Below are positions 6,638 to 14,744 of a stretch of DNA of 20,007 bases, one piece after another (position 1 is the first letter of the stretch; each line of letters opens with the position of its first letter). The notes beneath the pieces were generated by a model. The model was given only the letters and a program-made list of their open reading frames with translations, did no database searches and was not told where the DNA came from. A program made the position numbers and the translations under genes. Source of the DNA: an uncultured Burkholderiales bacterium (lineage in GTDB: Bacteria > Pseudomonadota > Gammaproteobacteria > Burkholderiales > Burkholderiaceae_E); the NCBI GenBank assembly GCA_903923345.1, contig CAIXXI010000339.1, positions 1-20,007 of the forward strand, written 5' to 3'.

Positions 6638-7885
6638 TCAGTACAAAAGGCCCATCAGTGCAGCGGTGATGCAGCTCGAAAGCAGGCCTGCCGCAATCGA
6701 CTTCATGCACAAGTGGCCCACTTCAGCCCGGCGTTCGGGTGGCATGAGCGCGCCCAGGCCACCGATCATGATGCCGGCGCTGCCGAAGTTGGCGAACCCG
6801 GCCAGCGCATAGGTCATCAGCAATCGACTGCGTTCTGAGAGTGCCTCTGCGGGCAGGGCAGCCATGTCGATGTAGGCGACGAGCTCATTGAGCGCGGTTT
6901 TCTTGCCCAGCAACTGCCCGGCGGTGATGGCCTCCGACCAGGGCACGCCGGTCATCCAGGCGATCGGGGCAAAAACGAATCCCAGAATGCGCTCGGCCGA
7001 CAGCGGCGCGCCGCCAATCGCGGGCAGCATGCCCAGTGCGGCGTTGACCAGATAAACCAGCGCCGAAAAAACGATCAGCATCGCGATAATGCTCAGCAGC
7101 AGTTGCAGGCCTTCGGTTGTGCCACGACCAATGGCCGCCATGGCGCTGGGATCTTCGCGATCGAGCGCCAACCGTTCGGGTTGCTGGCTCGACTCGGAGG
7201 GCACCATGAGGGCGGCCACCGCCAGCGCCACCGGAATGGCAATCACCGAGGCGGCGAGCAGGTGGGCCATCGCCTGCGGCATGACCGGGCGCAGGATCGT
7301 GGCGTACAGCACCAGCACCGTGCCGGCGATGGTGGCCATCCCGCAGGTCATGGTCATGAACAGTTCCCCGCGCGACAGCGTATTCAGCCAGGGCCTGACC
7401 ACCAGCGGTCCTTCGACCATCCCGACGAAGGCATTGGCTGCGGCCGAGACGCCGACTGCACCGCCGATGCCCATCGTGCGCTGCAGGATCCAGGCAAAGC
7501 CCTGCACGATGCGCGTCAGGATGCCCCAGTGAAAGAGCAGGGCGGACAGGGCCGAGATGACCAGCAGCAAGGGCAGGGCCTGCGTGGCGAGCACGAAGCC
7601 AGCGGCCGGGTTGACCGGCTCATACGGTGTCGCGCCGCCTCCGAGGTGCCCGAAGACCAGCGCGGTTCCGCTGCGCGTGGCGGCCAGCAGGACGTCGAGC
7701 ACCGTGTTGATCGACTCGACGGCCTGACTCACACCCGGCAGCCAGCGGAAGGCGGCACCCAGAACCAGCGCCAGGGCCATGCCCGAGCAGACCGTGCGCC
7801 AGTTCACCGCCTTGCGTCGCTCGGATACAAGCCAGGCCAGTAGCAGCAGGCCCAGTAATCCGAACGCGTTGTGCAGAACAGTCAT
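6638..7885 (-). CDS. Concentrative nucleoside transporter (NupC/CNT family)
   Basis: A 415-residue polytopic membrane protein that would import nucleosides with protons or sodium. Recognisable CNT segments are AAANAFVGMVEGPLVVRPWL, FMTMTCGMATIAGTVLVLYA, LLGKKTALNELVAY and GFANFGSAGIMIGGLGAL, in family order, with the characteristic loop-carrying hydrophobic stretches. The N-terminal MTVLHNAFGLLGLLLLAWL is a natural first membrane helix, so ATG 7885 is chosen. An in-frame ATG at 7936 would add 17 Pro/Arg-rich residues and overlap two hairpins; no good ribosome binding site supports either. It is convergent with the ABC permease (6-bp gap, no terminator seen) and divergent from the DUF6394-like gene. 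Confidence 0.9.
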   Translation of the reverse strand: MTVLHNAFGLLGLLLLAWLVSERRKAVNWRTVCSGMALALVLGAAFRWLPGVSQAVESINTVLDVLLAATRSGTALVFGHLGGGATPYEPVNPAAGFVLATQALPLLLVISALSALLFHWGILTRIVQGFAWILQRTMGIGGAVGVSAAANAFVGMVEGPLVVRPWLNTLSRGELFMTMTCGMATIAGTVLVLYATILRPVMPQAMAHLLAASVIAIPVALAVAALMVPSESSQQPERLALDREDPSAMAAIGRGTTEGLQLLLSIIAMLIVFSALVYLVNAALGMLPAIGGAPLSAERILGFVFAPIAWMTGVPWSEAITAGQLLGKKTALNELVAYIDMAALPAEALSERSRLLMTYALAGFANFGSAGIMIGGLGALMPPERRAEVGHLCMKSIAAGLLSSCITAALMGLLY

Positions 7886-7901
7886 GGCTTCGATCCGAGT
7901 T

Positions 7902-7934
7902 GGGCCCGGCAGGGCCCCTGGCGGCAAACGCCGC
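7902..7934 (-). promoter_or_regulatory. Two adjacent hairpins upstream of the nucleoside transporter gene
   Basis: GGGCCC at 7902-7907 pairs with GGGCCC at 7912-7917 around a 4-nt loop. GCGGC at 7921-7925 pairs with GCCGC at 7930-7934 around AAAC. They lie 16-49 bases before the chosen start of the minus-strand transporter. If transcribed they would be two compact stems in its leader. No poly-T follows, so they are not simple terminators. Function unknown. Confidence 0.4.
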
Positions 7935-8031
7935 ATTGAATCATGGCCGGGTCGTTCGCGTCGCGCCGAAGTGTCAACGCCTCAGGCGATAATCGCGCAC
8001 GTTTAATTCAAGGCTGACCGCCGATACCGCC

Positions 8032-8415
8032 ATGAACCTCGAGAAGGTGATCTTCGGATTTTTCGTCATCCTTGCCTGTGCGCTGAATTTCGGCTTCTTC
8101 CTGGGCGATATCGGCCGCCCCGAACTGCATCATCCGGGCGAGCTGTTCGCCGCGGTGGCGGTGAACCTGATCGCGCTGGTCCTGAAATTCGGTGATCGAA
8201 CCCAACTCGGCGCGATACACCTGAGCACCAGTCTGGCGGCCTGCATCCAGCTGCTTGCGGCTGCCCTCTACTGGACCTGGGCGGCTCACATTGGCAAGGA
8301 CGTGAGTGAGGTGGCTGCGATTGCAACCGTGGTGTCGCTGTCGGGCGGGGCCTTGCTGGCCAATCTGGTCTCGGTGGTGCTGCTGATCGGCGAGACCCTG
8401 CGCCAGGCGCGCTGA
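8032..8415 (+). CDS. Small four-helix membrane protein, DUF6394-like
   Basis: A 127-residue protein with about four hydrophobic segments: residues 5-25, 38-52, 66-86 and 97-120. The opening MNLEKVIFGFFVILACALNF and the LKFGDRTQLGA and SLSGGALLANLVSVVLL segments resemble, from memory, the DUF6394 family, which often sits directly before a TrkA-domain potassium channel gene, as here. No enzymatic motif is seen. A role as partner or accessory subunit of the channel is inference from gene order only. There is no good Shine-Dalgarno before ATG 8032; a GATAAT at 7986-7991 could be a -10 element but has no matching -35. The channel gene starts 22 bp downstream. Confidence 0.75.
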   Translation: MNLEKVIFGFFVILACALNFGFFLGDIGRPELHHPGELFAAVAVNLIALVLKFGDRTQLGAIHLSTSLAACIQLLAAALYWTWAAHIGKDVSEVAAIATVVSLSGGALLANLVSVVLLIGETLRQAR

Positions 8416-8437
8416 GTCAGTCGCCGCGACGGCTGCA

Positions 8438-10312
8438 ATGGGTGATGTCCTCTTCCTGATCCTGCGTCGCCTGCGCGCGCCGCTGATCACGCTGATCGTG
8501 ATCTATTCGGTGTCGATCGCCGGAATGGTTGCGATTCCCGGTGTCGATGATCAGGGCAATCCCTGGCGCATGGGCTTTTTCCATGCCCTTTATGTCATCA
8601 GCTACACCGCCACCACGATCGGTTTCGGCGAGCTGCCCTATCCCTTCACCGACGCGCAGCGCCTGTGGGTGATTGCGGTCATTTACCTGTCTGTGATCGG
8701 TTGGGCCTATGCCCTGGGGTCGGTGTTCTCGCTGTCGCAGGAACCGGAGTTCCGGCAGGCGGCTGCGCGCAGTCTGTTTGTGCGCAGGGTCGGTTTGCTG
8801 CGCGAACCGTATTGCGTTGTTTGCGGTTACGGCCGAAGCGGTCAGGCCATCGTGCAGGCCCTTGATGCGCTTGGCGTTCGCGTGATGGTCGTCGAAATCG
8901 ATGCACAGCGGGTCAGCTCGATCGCGGTGCAACCCTTTCACCGCGCGCCTCTTGTGCTGGTGGCCGACGCAAGGCGTCCGGAAGTGCTGCGTGATGCCGG
9001 TATCGCCAAGCCCGAGTGCCGCGCGGTGATCGCGGTCACCAGTGACGACGAAGCCAACCAGTCGATTGCTATCGGCACCCGCGTGCTCGACCCGCAGACC
9101 CGCGTCATCGCACGGGTGATTGATCCGGTGGTGCAGTCGAACCTGGCCGATTTTGGTGGCATTCAGGTGATCAACCCCTATCAGACCTTTGCCGACAACC
9201 TCGAGGTGGCCTTCTCCGCGCCGGATCTGCTGCAGCTAGAAGAGTGGCTGACCGGCGCGCCTGGCAGCCAATCGATGGCGCCCCTGCGACTGCCGCGCGG
9301 ACACTGGGTGCTGGCCGGCTATGGCCGCTTTGGCCGACCGATTGCCGAGGCGCTGCGCCGCACCGGCCAGACCGCCGAGGCCTTCGAGACCGGGGATTTG
9401 CCGACCCGCGATTACGATGCCCGGGTCAGACGCTACGAGAGTATCGAAGAGGGGCTGCGTGCCTGCGGGGCTGAACGCGCGGTGGGTGTTGTTGCCGGCT
9501 CGGCCAGCGACACGGTCAACCTCTCGATTGCGGTGATGGCGCGCCGCTGCAATCCGCAGGTGACGGTGCTGATGCGCCAGGGACGCGCGTTCAATGCCGC
9601 GCTTATCGAGGCGGCACGGCCCTCGCTGACTTTCGTGCAAAGCGACCTGATGTTGCATGAGGTGCTGCAGGCGCTGACCACGCCGCTGCTGGATCGCTTC
9701 ATCAGCCACCTTCGCCTGGTCGATCCGCAGCAGGTGAGTCAGATTCGCACCCGGCTGGAGGCCACCGTGGGCCAGCAGGTGCCCAGTGTCTGGATGTTCG
9801 AGTGCGACCCGTCCCAAGCCGGGCTCAGGAGCGTGCTGTCCAATCCGTTCACGCCCCTGAGGCTTGATGAGCTGATGCGTGACCCGCGTGAACCCGGCAG
9901 CCGATTGCGTGCGGTGCCATTGATGGTCGTGAAAGGTGCGCCAGTGGCTTCGTCGGCGTCGCCTGATTCAGGCTCGCAGCCTATTGCTCGAGATGCCGCC
10001 AACCGCCTGCTGCGACCACGCGCAGGGTTTTCTGCCTCCGGGCCCGTGCGGCAGGCGATCGGTTCGGACATTGCACTCGATGCCGGCCTGCTGGTGCTGC
10101 CGGCTGAAGACACCGCGCTCGGGCCGGGTGACCGCATCCTGTTTGCGGGTGCGGATGGTGTCGAGGCCCTGCAGCGTCGCTATCTGCTCGATCCGGGGCC
10201 GATCGAGTTCGTGCGCACCGGCATCGATCCGCCGCGCGGCGCGCTCTTTCGCTGGCTTGCGGCCCGCCGCACCGCGCGGGCGGCGGCCGGGTCCGGGCCG
10301 CGCCGCGCCTGA
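8438..10312 (+). CDS. Potassium channel with two RCK (TrkA-N) domains
   Basis: A 624-residue protein. Residues 14-34 form the first membrane helix, a re-entrant pore follows with the selectivity filter TTIGFGE at 59-65, and a second helix runs at about 74-95, which is a two-helix K+ channel layout. Two Rossmann-type RCK domains follow: the first with GYGRSG at 130-135 and an acidic strand end (VVEID), the second with GYGRFG at 294-299. The rest contains TrkA-C-like stretches (SDIALDAGLLVLPAEDTAL) and a basic tail. Tandem RCK domains in one chain are known from channels such as GsuK, where nucleotides or ions gate the pore. The filter has Phe where TVGYG channels have Tyr. It likely works as an inner-membrane tetramer. 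Co-transcription with the preceding small membrane protein is likely; convergent with the SDR gene 22 bp away. Confidence 0.9.
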   Translation: MGDVLFLILRRLRAPLITLIVIYSVSIAGMVAIPGVDDQGNPWRMGFFHALYVISYTATTIGFGELPYPFTDAQRLWVIAVIYLSVIGWAYALGSVFSLSQEPEFRQAAARSLFVRRVGLLREPYCVVCGYGRSGQAIVQALDALGVRVMVVEIDAQRVSSIAVQPFHRAPLVLVADARRPEVLRDAGIAKPECRAVIAVTSDDEANQSIAIGTRVLDPQTRVIARVIDPVVQSNLADFGGIQVINPYQTFADNLEVAFSAPDLLQLEEWLTGAPGSQSMAPLRLPRGHWVLAGYGRFGRPIAEALRRTGQTAEAFETGDLPTRDYDARVRRYESIEEGLRACGAERAVGVVAGSASDTVNLSIAVMARRCNPQVTVLMRQGRAFNAALIEAARPSLTFVQSDLMLHEVLQALTTPLLDRFISHLRLVDPQQVSQIRTRLEATVGQQVPSVWMFECDPSQAGLRSVLSNPFTPLRLDELMRDPREPGSRLRAVPLMVVKGAPVASSASPDSGSQPIARDAANRLLRPRAGFSASGPVRQAIGSDIALDAGLLVLPAEDTALGPGDRILFAGADGVEALQRRYLLDPGPIEFVRTGIDPPRGALFRWLAARRTARAAAGSGPRRA

Positions 10313-10334
10313 GTGATGCTGAATTCGGCTGGCC

Positions 10335-11099
10335 TTAGCCGCCGATGGTTACACCGCCGTCGGCCACGATCGTCTGGCCGGTGATGAATGCGCCGGCACG
10401 GCTGCCGAGCATCACGGCGATGCCGCCGATGTCGTCCGCATCGCCCAGGCGACGCAGCGGCGTGGAGGCTTCGCGACGGGCCTTGCGCGCCGGATCCTCG
10501 TAGAGGGCCTTGGCGAAGTCGGTCATGATCAGGCCGGGGGCGATGCAGTTGACGCGAATGTTGTCCGGGCCCCATTCGCAGGCCAGGTTGCGGGCGAGTT
10601 GCATGTCGGCTGCTTTGGAGATGCAGTAGGCGCCGATCTCCGTGGAGCCCTTGAGCCCGCCGATCGACGAGACGATGATGATCGCGCCGTCTTTCTTGGC
10701 GACCATGTCCGGGCGAACCATCGTGCACAACCAGTGGTTCGAGAGCACGTTGTTGCGCATGATCTTCTCGAACACTTCGTCACCCATGTTGGCCGCCGGG
10801 CCGAAGTAGGGGTTGGACGCGGCATTGCACACCAGGATGTCGATCGGGCCAAAGGCGCGACGTGCGCCATCGACCAGGTTCTGCATGGCCTGCTTGTCGG
10901 AGATATTGGCCGGGATGGCGATTGCCTCACCGCCGGCTGCCTTGATCTCATTGACGACGGCTTCGCAGGCATCGGCCTTGCGGCTGGAGACCACGACCTT
11001 TGCGCCGTGCGCGGCCATGTTCAGGGCGATCGAGCGGCCGATACCGCGGCTTGAGCCGGTGATGACGGCAACTTTGCCGGTGAGGTCGAAAAGGGACAT
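10335..11099 (-). CDS. Short-chain dehydrogenase/reductase (classical SDR)
   Basis: A 254-residue classical SDR. The cofactor motif TGSSRGIG is at residues 14-21, the NAA(G-like) element is CNAASN, and the catalytic triad is S145, Y158 and K162 (AYCISKAA). The R18 and following SSRK strand end suggest NADP(H), though this is not certain. The C-terminal ITGQTIVADGG is standard for the family. It probably reduces or oxidises a hydroxy/keto group; the substrate is not evident. The start is ATG 11099, with GGAGA and a 7-nt spacer upstream; a longer frame to 11228 overlaps the KTSC gene and is rejected. It is the last gene of a minus-strand run after gamma-glutamyltransferase and the KTSC protein. 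Confidence 0.92.
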   Translation of the reverse strand: MSLFDLTGKVAVITGSSRGIGRSIALNMAAHGAKVVVSSRKADACEAVVNEIKAAGGEAIAIPANISDKQAMQNLVDGARRAFGPIDILVCNAASNPYFGPAANMGDEVFEKIMRNNVLSNHWLCTMVRPDMVAKKDGAIIIVSSIGGLKGSTEIGAYCISKAADMQLARNLACEWGPDNIRVNCIAPGLIMTDFAKALYEDPARKARREASTPLRRLGDADDIGGIAVMLGSRAGAFITGQTIVADGGVTIGG

Positions 11100-11146
11100 A
11101 GCAGGGTCTCCAGGGTCTGTGTTGATGGAATGGATTCGAAACGGCT

Positions 11147-11422
11147 TCAGGTCTTGTCGGGCTTGCCGAACAGGGCGTCGAGTCCGGCGCGGGCCTCGGC
11201 GTCGCGGGTCGCACTGACACGCTCCCAAGGATATTCCTCTGCGATCCGGTCTTCCCAGAATGACGCAGGATTTGGAGCGGACAGGAAACGCCTGGCGACT
11301 TCCTCGGGCACTGCCTTATATGCGCGGATGTCGCCGTTGGTGAATTCGATCTCAAGGCGGGATGAGCGGCCATCGTAGCCGGCAGATCGCAGGCGGTCGG
11401 TTTGCAGGGGCTGGCGTTTCAT
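11147..11422 (-). CDS. KTSC-domain-like small protein
   Basis: A 91-residue protein whose central part (GYDGRSSRLEIEFTNGDIRAYKAVPEEVARRFLSAP, residue span about 15-50) and FWEDRIAEEYPWERV at about 54-68 fit the KTSC domain, a small fold of unclear function often found beside or within RNA- or DNA-handling proteins. No catalytic residues can be named. The start ATG 11422 has GGAG with a 6-nt spacer; a start nine codons upstream lacks this. It is 36 bp downstream of the gamma-glutamyltransferase gene and 47 bp before the SDR, so the three are probably co-transcribed, without an obvious functional link. Confidence 0.75.
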   Translation of the reverse strand: MKRQPLQTDRLRSAGYDGRSSRLEIEFTNGDIRAYKAVPEEVARRFLSAPNPASFWEDRIAEEYPWERVSATRDAEARAGLDALFGKPDKT

Positions 11423-11458
11423 GAGGCTCTCCTGGACGGCGTGGCGCAAGCCGATCGG

Positions 11459-13285
11459 TCAGCGACCGACGACCAGCCCTTCACGGCGCGGATCGGCGCC
11501 ACCCTGCAGGGTACAACGATGCGCGCGATCACATCGCCTGACGATGCCCTGCAGGCCGCTGGTCATCTCGATGAGCGCAATGTCATGGCCACGCTCGCGC
11601 AGCGGCGCAATCAGGGCACTTGGGGTGAGGCCCAGCTCCAGTTCGGTGGGGCCGTTGCGGCTGCCCAGGTTGGCAGCACTGATCGCTGTCTGAATGTCGA
11701 GCCGGTCGTTCAGCACGGCAACCAGTGTGCGTGCGACGTATTGAATGATCTGCGAACCACCCGGTGATCCCAGGCTCATTACCAGAGGGCCGATTGAATC
11801 GGCCTTGGGCGGTGCAGACCCTGCAGGCGTGTGGCCCGCCGCCGCGATGTGCTCGAACACCAGCGTAGGAGCCATCGAACTGCGAGGTCGCTTGCCCGGC
11901 TGCACCCGGTTGGCAATCGCACTGCCCTGGCCTTCGGGCGCAAACGAGAAGTCGGTGAGCTGGTTGTTGAGCAGAAAACCCCGCACCATCAACCGCGATC
12001 CGAAGGCATTTTCGATCGTGGTGGTCATCGCGATGGCATTGCCCTGTGCATCGATGATCGAGACATGCGAGGTGGCCGGCTGGGCGAGCGTGAGCTCGTT
12101 CAGGTGCGAGCGCTCGATGCCATCCGGAGCGCCAGGTGATGCGATGCCCATCGACCGCTCGCCGATCAGGGCGGCGCGACGGCGCAGGTACGCCGGATCC
12201 AGCAGACCGCGAGGCGGGGCGACGAACTCGGGGTCGGCGATGAATCGGTTGCGATCGGCGAAGGCCAGTCGACCCGCTTCGGCGAAGGCATGGACGCCGG
12301 CGGCGAGGGGTGCGCCCTTGCGGTCGTACAGGGCGGGTGATCCGGACTGCTCCAGGATGCCGAGGATCTGCGCCACCGCAATGCCGCCGGATGACGGGGG
12401 TGGTATGCCGCAAACCAGATAGCGCAGATAGGGCGCACAGATCGCCTGTCGCTTGCGCGGCTGATAAAACGCCAGGTCGTGCTCGCCCAACAGCCCCGGG
12501 TTCGTGGGGTGGCTGCGCACGGTGGCCACGATGTCGTGGGCGATCGGGCCGGTGTGCAAGGCCAGGCTGCCTCGGCGGGCGATCTGCTCTAGGGTGTCGG
12601 CCAGGGCAGGGTTGCGCAAGCGATGCCCGACGGGCCAGGGCCGACCTTGCGCATCATAGAAATACGCGGCGCTGTTCGGATCGAGACGCAGGTGACGGTC
12701 GCGCTGGAGCAGACCATTCAGACGCGGGCTGACCTCGAAGCCTTCTTTCGCGAGCCGGATCGCCGGTTCGAACAGGCGCGCCCAGGGCAGTCGTCCGTGT
12801 TGCGCGTGGGCCGCCTCGAGCATGCGAACGACACCCGGCACGCCGACCGATCGGCCACCGACGACCGCATCAAAAAAGGCCATCGGCTTGCCGTCCGGGC
12901 CAATGAACAGTGACTCGGTTGCCGCCTGGGGCGCGGTTTCCCGGCCATCCCAGGCCTCAACGCGACGGGCCTGCGCATCGAAGGCCATCAGGAAGGCGCC
13001 GCCTCCGATGCCCGAGGATTGCGGCTCGGTCAGGGTCAGCACCATCTGCACTGCGACGGCGGCATCGACCGCGCTGCCGCCCTGATCCAGGATCGACAGA
13101 CCCGCCTGGCTGGCATGCGGATTCGCGGTGGCGACCATCGTTCGAGTCGCGGTCACGACATCGCGCCTGATGGATCCGGTGGCCGCTTCGGGCTCGGCCG
13201 GTGTGGCCTGCGCGTGTGCCGATGCGCACAGCGACCCACCGGCCAGCGTCATGGCGATCAGCATCGTGAGCCTGCGCCCGAGCAT
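11459..13285 (-). CDS. ggt: Gamma-glutamyltransferase (gamma-glutamyl transpeptidase)
   Basis: A 608-residue periplasmic enzyme that cleaves gamma-glutamyl bonds of glutathione and related amides and transfers the glutamyl group to water or amino acids. A Sec signal peptide is visible (LTMLIAMTLAGGSLCASAHAQA, first 26 residues or so). The proenzyme self-cleaves before the catalytic threonine, here T405 in ATSHVSI. Substrate-site elements are present: WDGRETAP, the RSSMAPT serine pair, and the GSPGGS oxyanion loop. Length is normal for the family. The start ATG 13285 has GAGG with a 7-nt spacer. It heads a minus-strand run with the KTSC and SDR genes and is divergent from the amidase gene across 73 bp. 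Confidence 0.94.
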   Translation of the reverse strand: MLGRRLTMLIAMTLAGGSLCASAHAQATPAEPEAATGSIRRDVVTATRTMVATANPHASQAGLSILDQGGSAVDAAVAVQMVLTLTEPQSSGIGGGAFLMAFDAQARRVEAWDGRETAPQAATESLFIGPDGKPMAFFDAVVGGRSVGVPGVVRMLEAAHAQHGRLPWARLFEPAIRLAKEGFEVSPRLNGLLQRDRHLRLDPNSAAYFYDAQGRPWPVGHRLRNPALADTLEQIARRGSLALHTGPIAHDIVATVRSHPTNPGLLGEHDLAFYQPRKRQAICAPYLRYLVCGIPPPSSGGIAVAQILGILEQSGSPALYDRKGAPLAAGVHAFAEAGRLAFADRNRFIADPEFVAPPRGLLDPAYLRRRAALIGERSMGIASPGAPDGIERSHLNELTLAQPATSHVSIIDAQGNAIAMTTTIENAFGSRLMVRGFLLNNQLTDFSFAPEGQGSAIANRVQPGKRPRSSMAPTLVFEHIAAAGHTPAGSAPPKADSIGPLVMSLGSPGGSQIIQYVARTLVAVLNDRLDIQTAISAANLGSRNGPTELELGLTPSALIAPLRERGHDIALIEMTSGLQGIVRRCDRAHRCTLQGGADPRREGLVVGR

Positions 13286-13358
13286 CCATGCACCTCATCA
13301 CAGTCGAGCCGCTACTATACGCAGAGCCTTCCTGTCCCAATCGAGCCGGATCGACACC

Positions 13359-14744
13359 ATGACCTCCAACACCAGTAAACACCTTAACGGGCTGCCCGTT
13401 GCGCAGCCCGGGATCGGCGAACTGACTGCTGCCATCGCCGAGGGGCGATCGAGCAGTCGCCTGCTGCTCGAAGAGGCGCAGCGTGCCCACGAACGCCATC
13501 TGGACTTGAACGCGATTGCGCATGTCGACTGGCCGGCTGCACAGGCTCGAGCCGATCGGCTCGATGCACTGGCCCGCGCCGGCTCACCCCTTGGCGCTTT
13601 GCACGGCATTCCGCTGACGATCAAGGATCTGTATGCAGTCGATGGCATGCCGCTGGCTGCGGGGTCGCGCGCGCAGATGCCCTCGCTCGGCGCCTCGGAG
13701 GCGGTGGCGGTGGCCCGATTGCGCGCAGCCGGCGCCCTGATCTTCGCCAAGACCAACATGCATGAAATCGCACTCGGTGCGACCGGCGAGAATGCCTGGA
13801 CCGGCGATGTCAAGAATCCCCACGATCCGGCCCGTCAGGCGGGGGGATCCTCCAGTGGTGCTGGGGTTGCAGTGGCCACGGGTATCGGTGTGGCCGGTCT
13901 GGGCAGCGATACCGGCGGCTCGGTGCGCATCCCTGCTGCCTTCAGCGGCGTGGTCGGTTTCAAGCCGAGTTTCGGCGCGATTCCGCTGGCGGGTGCGTTG
14001 CACCTGTCCTGGACCTGCGATCACGCAGGCCCGCTGACCCGATCTGTCGACGACGCAGCGCGCCTGTTCGAAGTCATGTCGGGGCGCCGCACCGATCACG
14101 GTGCAGTGCCGCGCCGGCCGCGGCTGGCGGTGCCCGCAAAATGGCTTGCGCCGCGCATGAGCCATTCCATGGGGGCGTGGTTCGAGTCTGTGCTGGCCGG
14201 CCTGCGCAAGGACGCCGATGTGATCGATGTCGAGGCACCGGAATTGTTCGAGGCCTCGGCTCACTACACCGCGATCGTTCGTGCCGAGGCCGCCTATGTA
14301 CATCGGGACGCGCTCGCGGCCGGCGGTTCGGGGTTTGCGCCGGCGGTACTGGCGCCTTTGCAAGCGGGTCTGCAGGTGTCGGTGGCGAACTACTTCGACG
14401 GGATGCGCCAGCGCGACGCGCTGCGGGCTGAGCTCGATGCGATCTTGCGCGACTACGACGCGCTGGTGCTGCCAACCACCGGTGTGCCGGCACCGCTGCG
14501 CGGTCAGACTGAAGTGCAGGTCGCATCCGGCGTCATGAGCACGCGCGATGCCGTGCTCGGCATGACCGCGCCTTACAGCTATGTGGGCCTGCCCACCATC
14601 AGCCTGCCGTGCGGTCAGGTCGACGGTTTGCCGGGCAGCCTTCAGGTGGTGGGTGCGCGGGATCAGGACGCGGCGCTGCTGGCCCTGGCCCGCTGGCTCG
14701 AAGGGTTATGGTCGTCGAGCCGGGGTGGCCTTCAGTATTCGTAG
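13359..14744 (+). CDS. Amidase-signature family hydrolase
   Basis: A 461-residue amidase-signature enzyme with the Ser-cisSer-Lys triad. K89 lies in LTIKDLY, the GGSSSG loop is at residues 162-167 with S164 as the likely cis-Ser, and the nucleophile is S188 in GSDTGGSVR. The intervals 75 and 24 equal those of the triad in fatty acid amide hydrolase (K142, S217, S241). It hydrolyses an amide C-N bond; the substrate is unknown. It is too short and lacks the company to be GatA of the tRNA amidotransferase, which normally sits with gatB and gatC. ATG 13359 is chosen because the open frame upstream is antisense to ggt; TACTATAC at 13313-13320 could be a -10 region. The last 13 bp overlap the 3' end of the convergent outer-membrane protein gene. 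Confidence 0.92.
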   Translation: MTSNTSKHLNGLPVAQPGIGELTAAIAEGRSSSRLLLEEAQRAHERHLDLNAIAHVDWPAAQARADRLDALARAGSPLGALHGIPLTIKDLYAVDGMPLAAGSRAQMPSLGASEAVAVARLRAAGALIFAKTNMHEIALGATGENAWTGDVKNPHDPARQAGGSSSGAGVAVATGIGVAGLGSDTGGSVRIPAAFSGVVGFKPSFGAIPLAGALHLSWTCDHAGPLTRSVDDAARLFEVMSGRRTDHGAVPRRPRLAVPAKWLAPRMSHSMGAWFESVLAGLRKDADVIDVEAPELFEASAHYTAIVRAEAAYVHRDALAAGGSGFAPAVLAPLQAGLQVSVANYFDGMRQRDALRAELDAILRDYDALVLPTTGVPAPLRGQTEVQVASGVMSTRDAVLGMTAPYSYVGLPTISLPCGQVDGLPGSLQVVGARDQDAALLALARWLEGLWSSSRGGLQYS

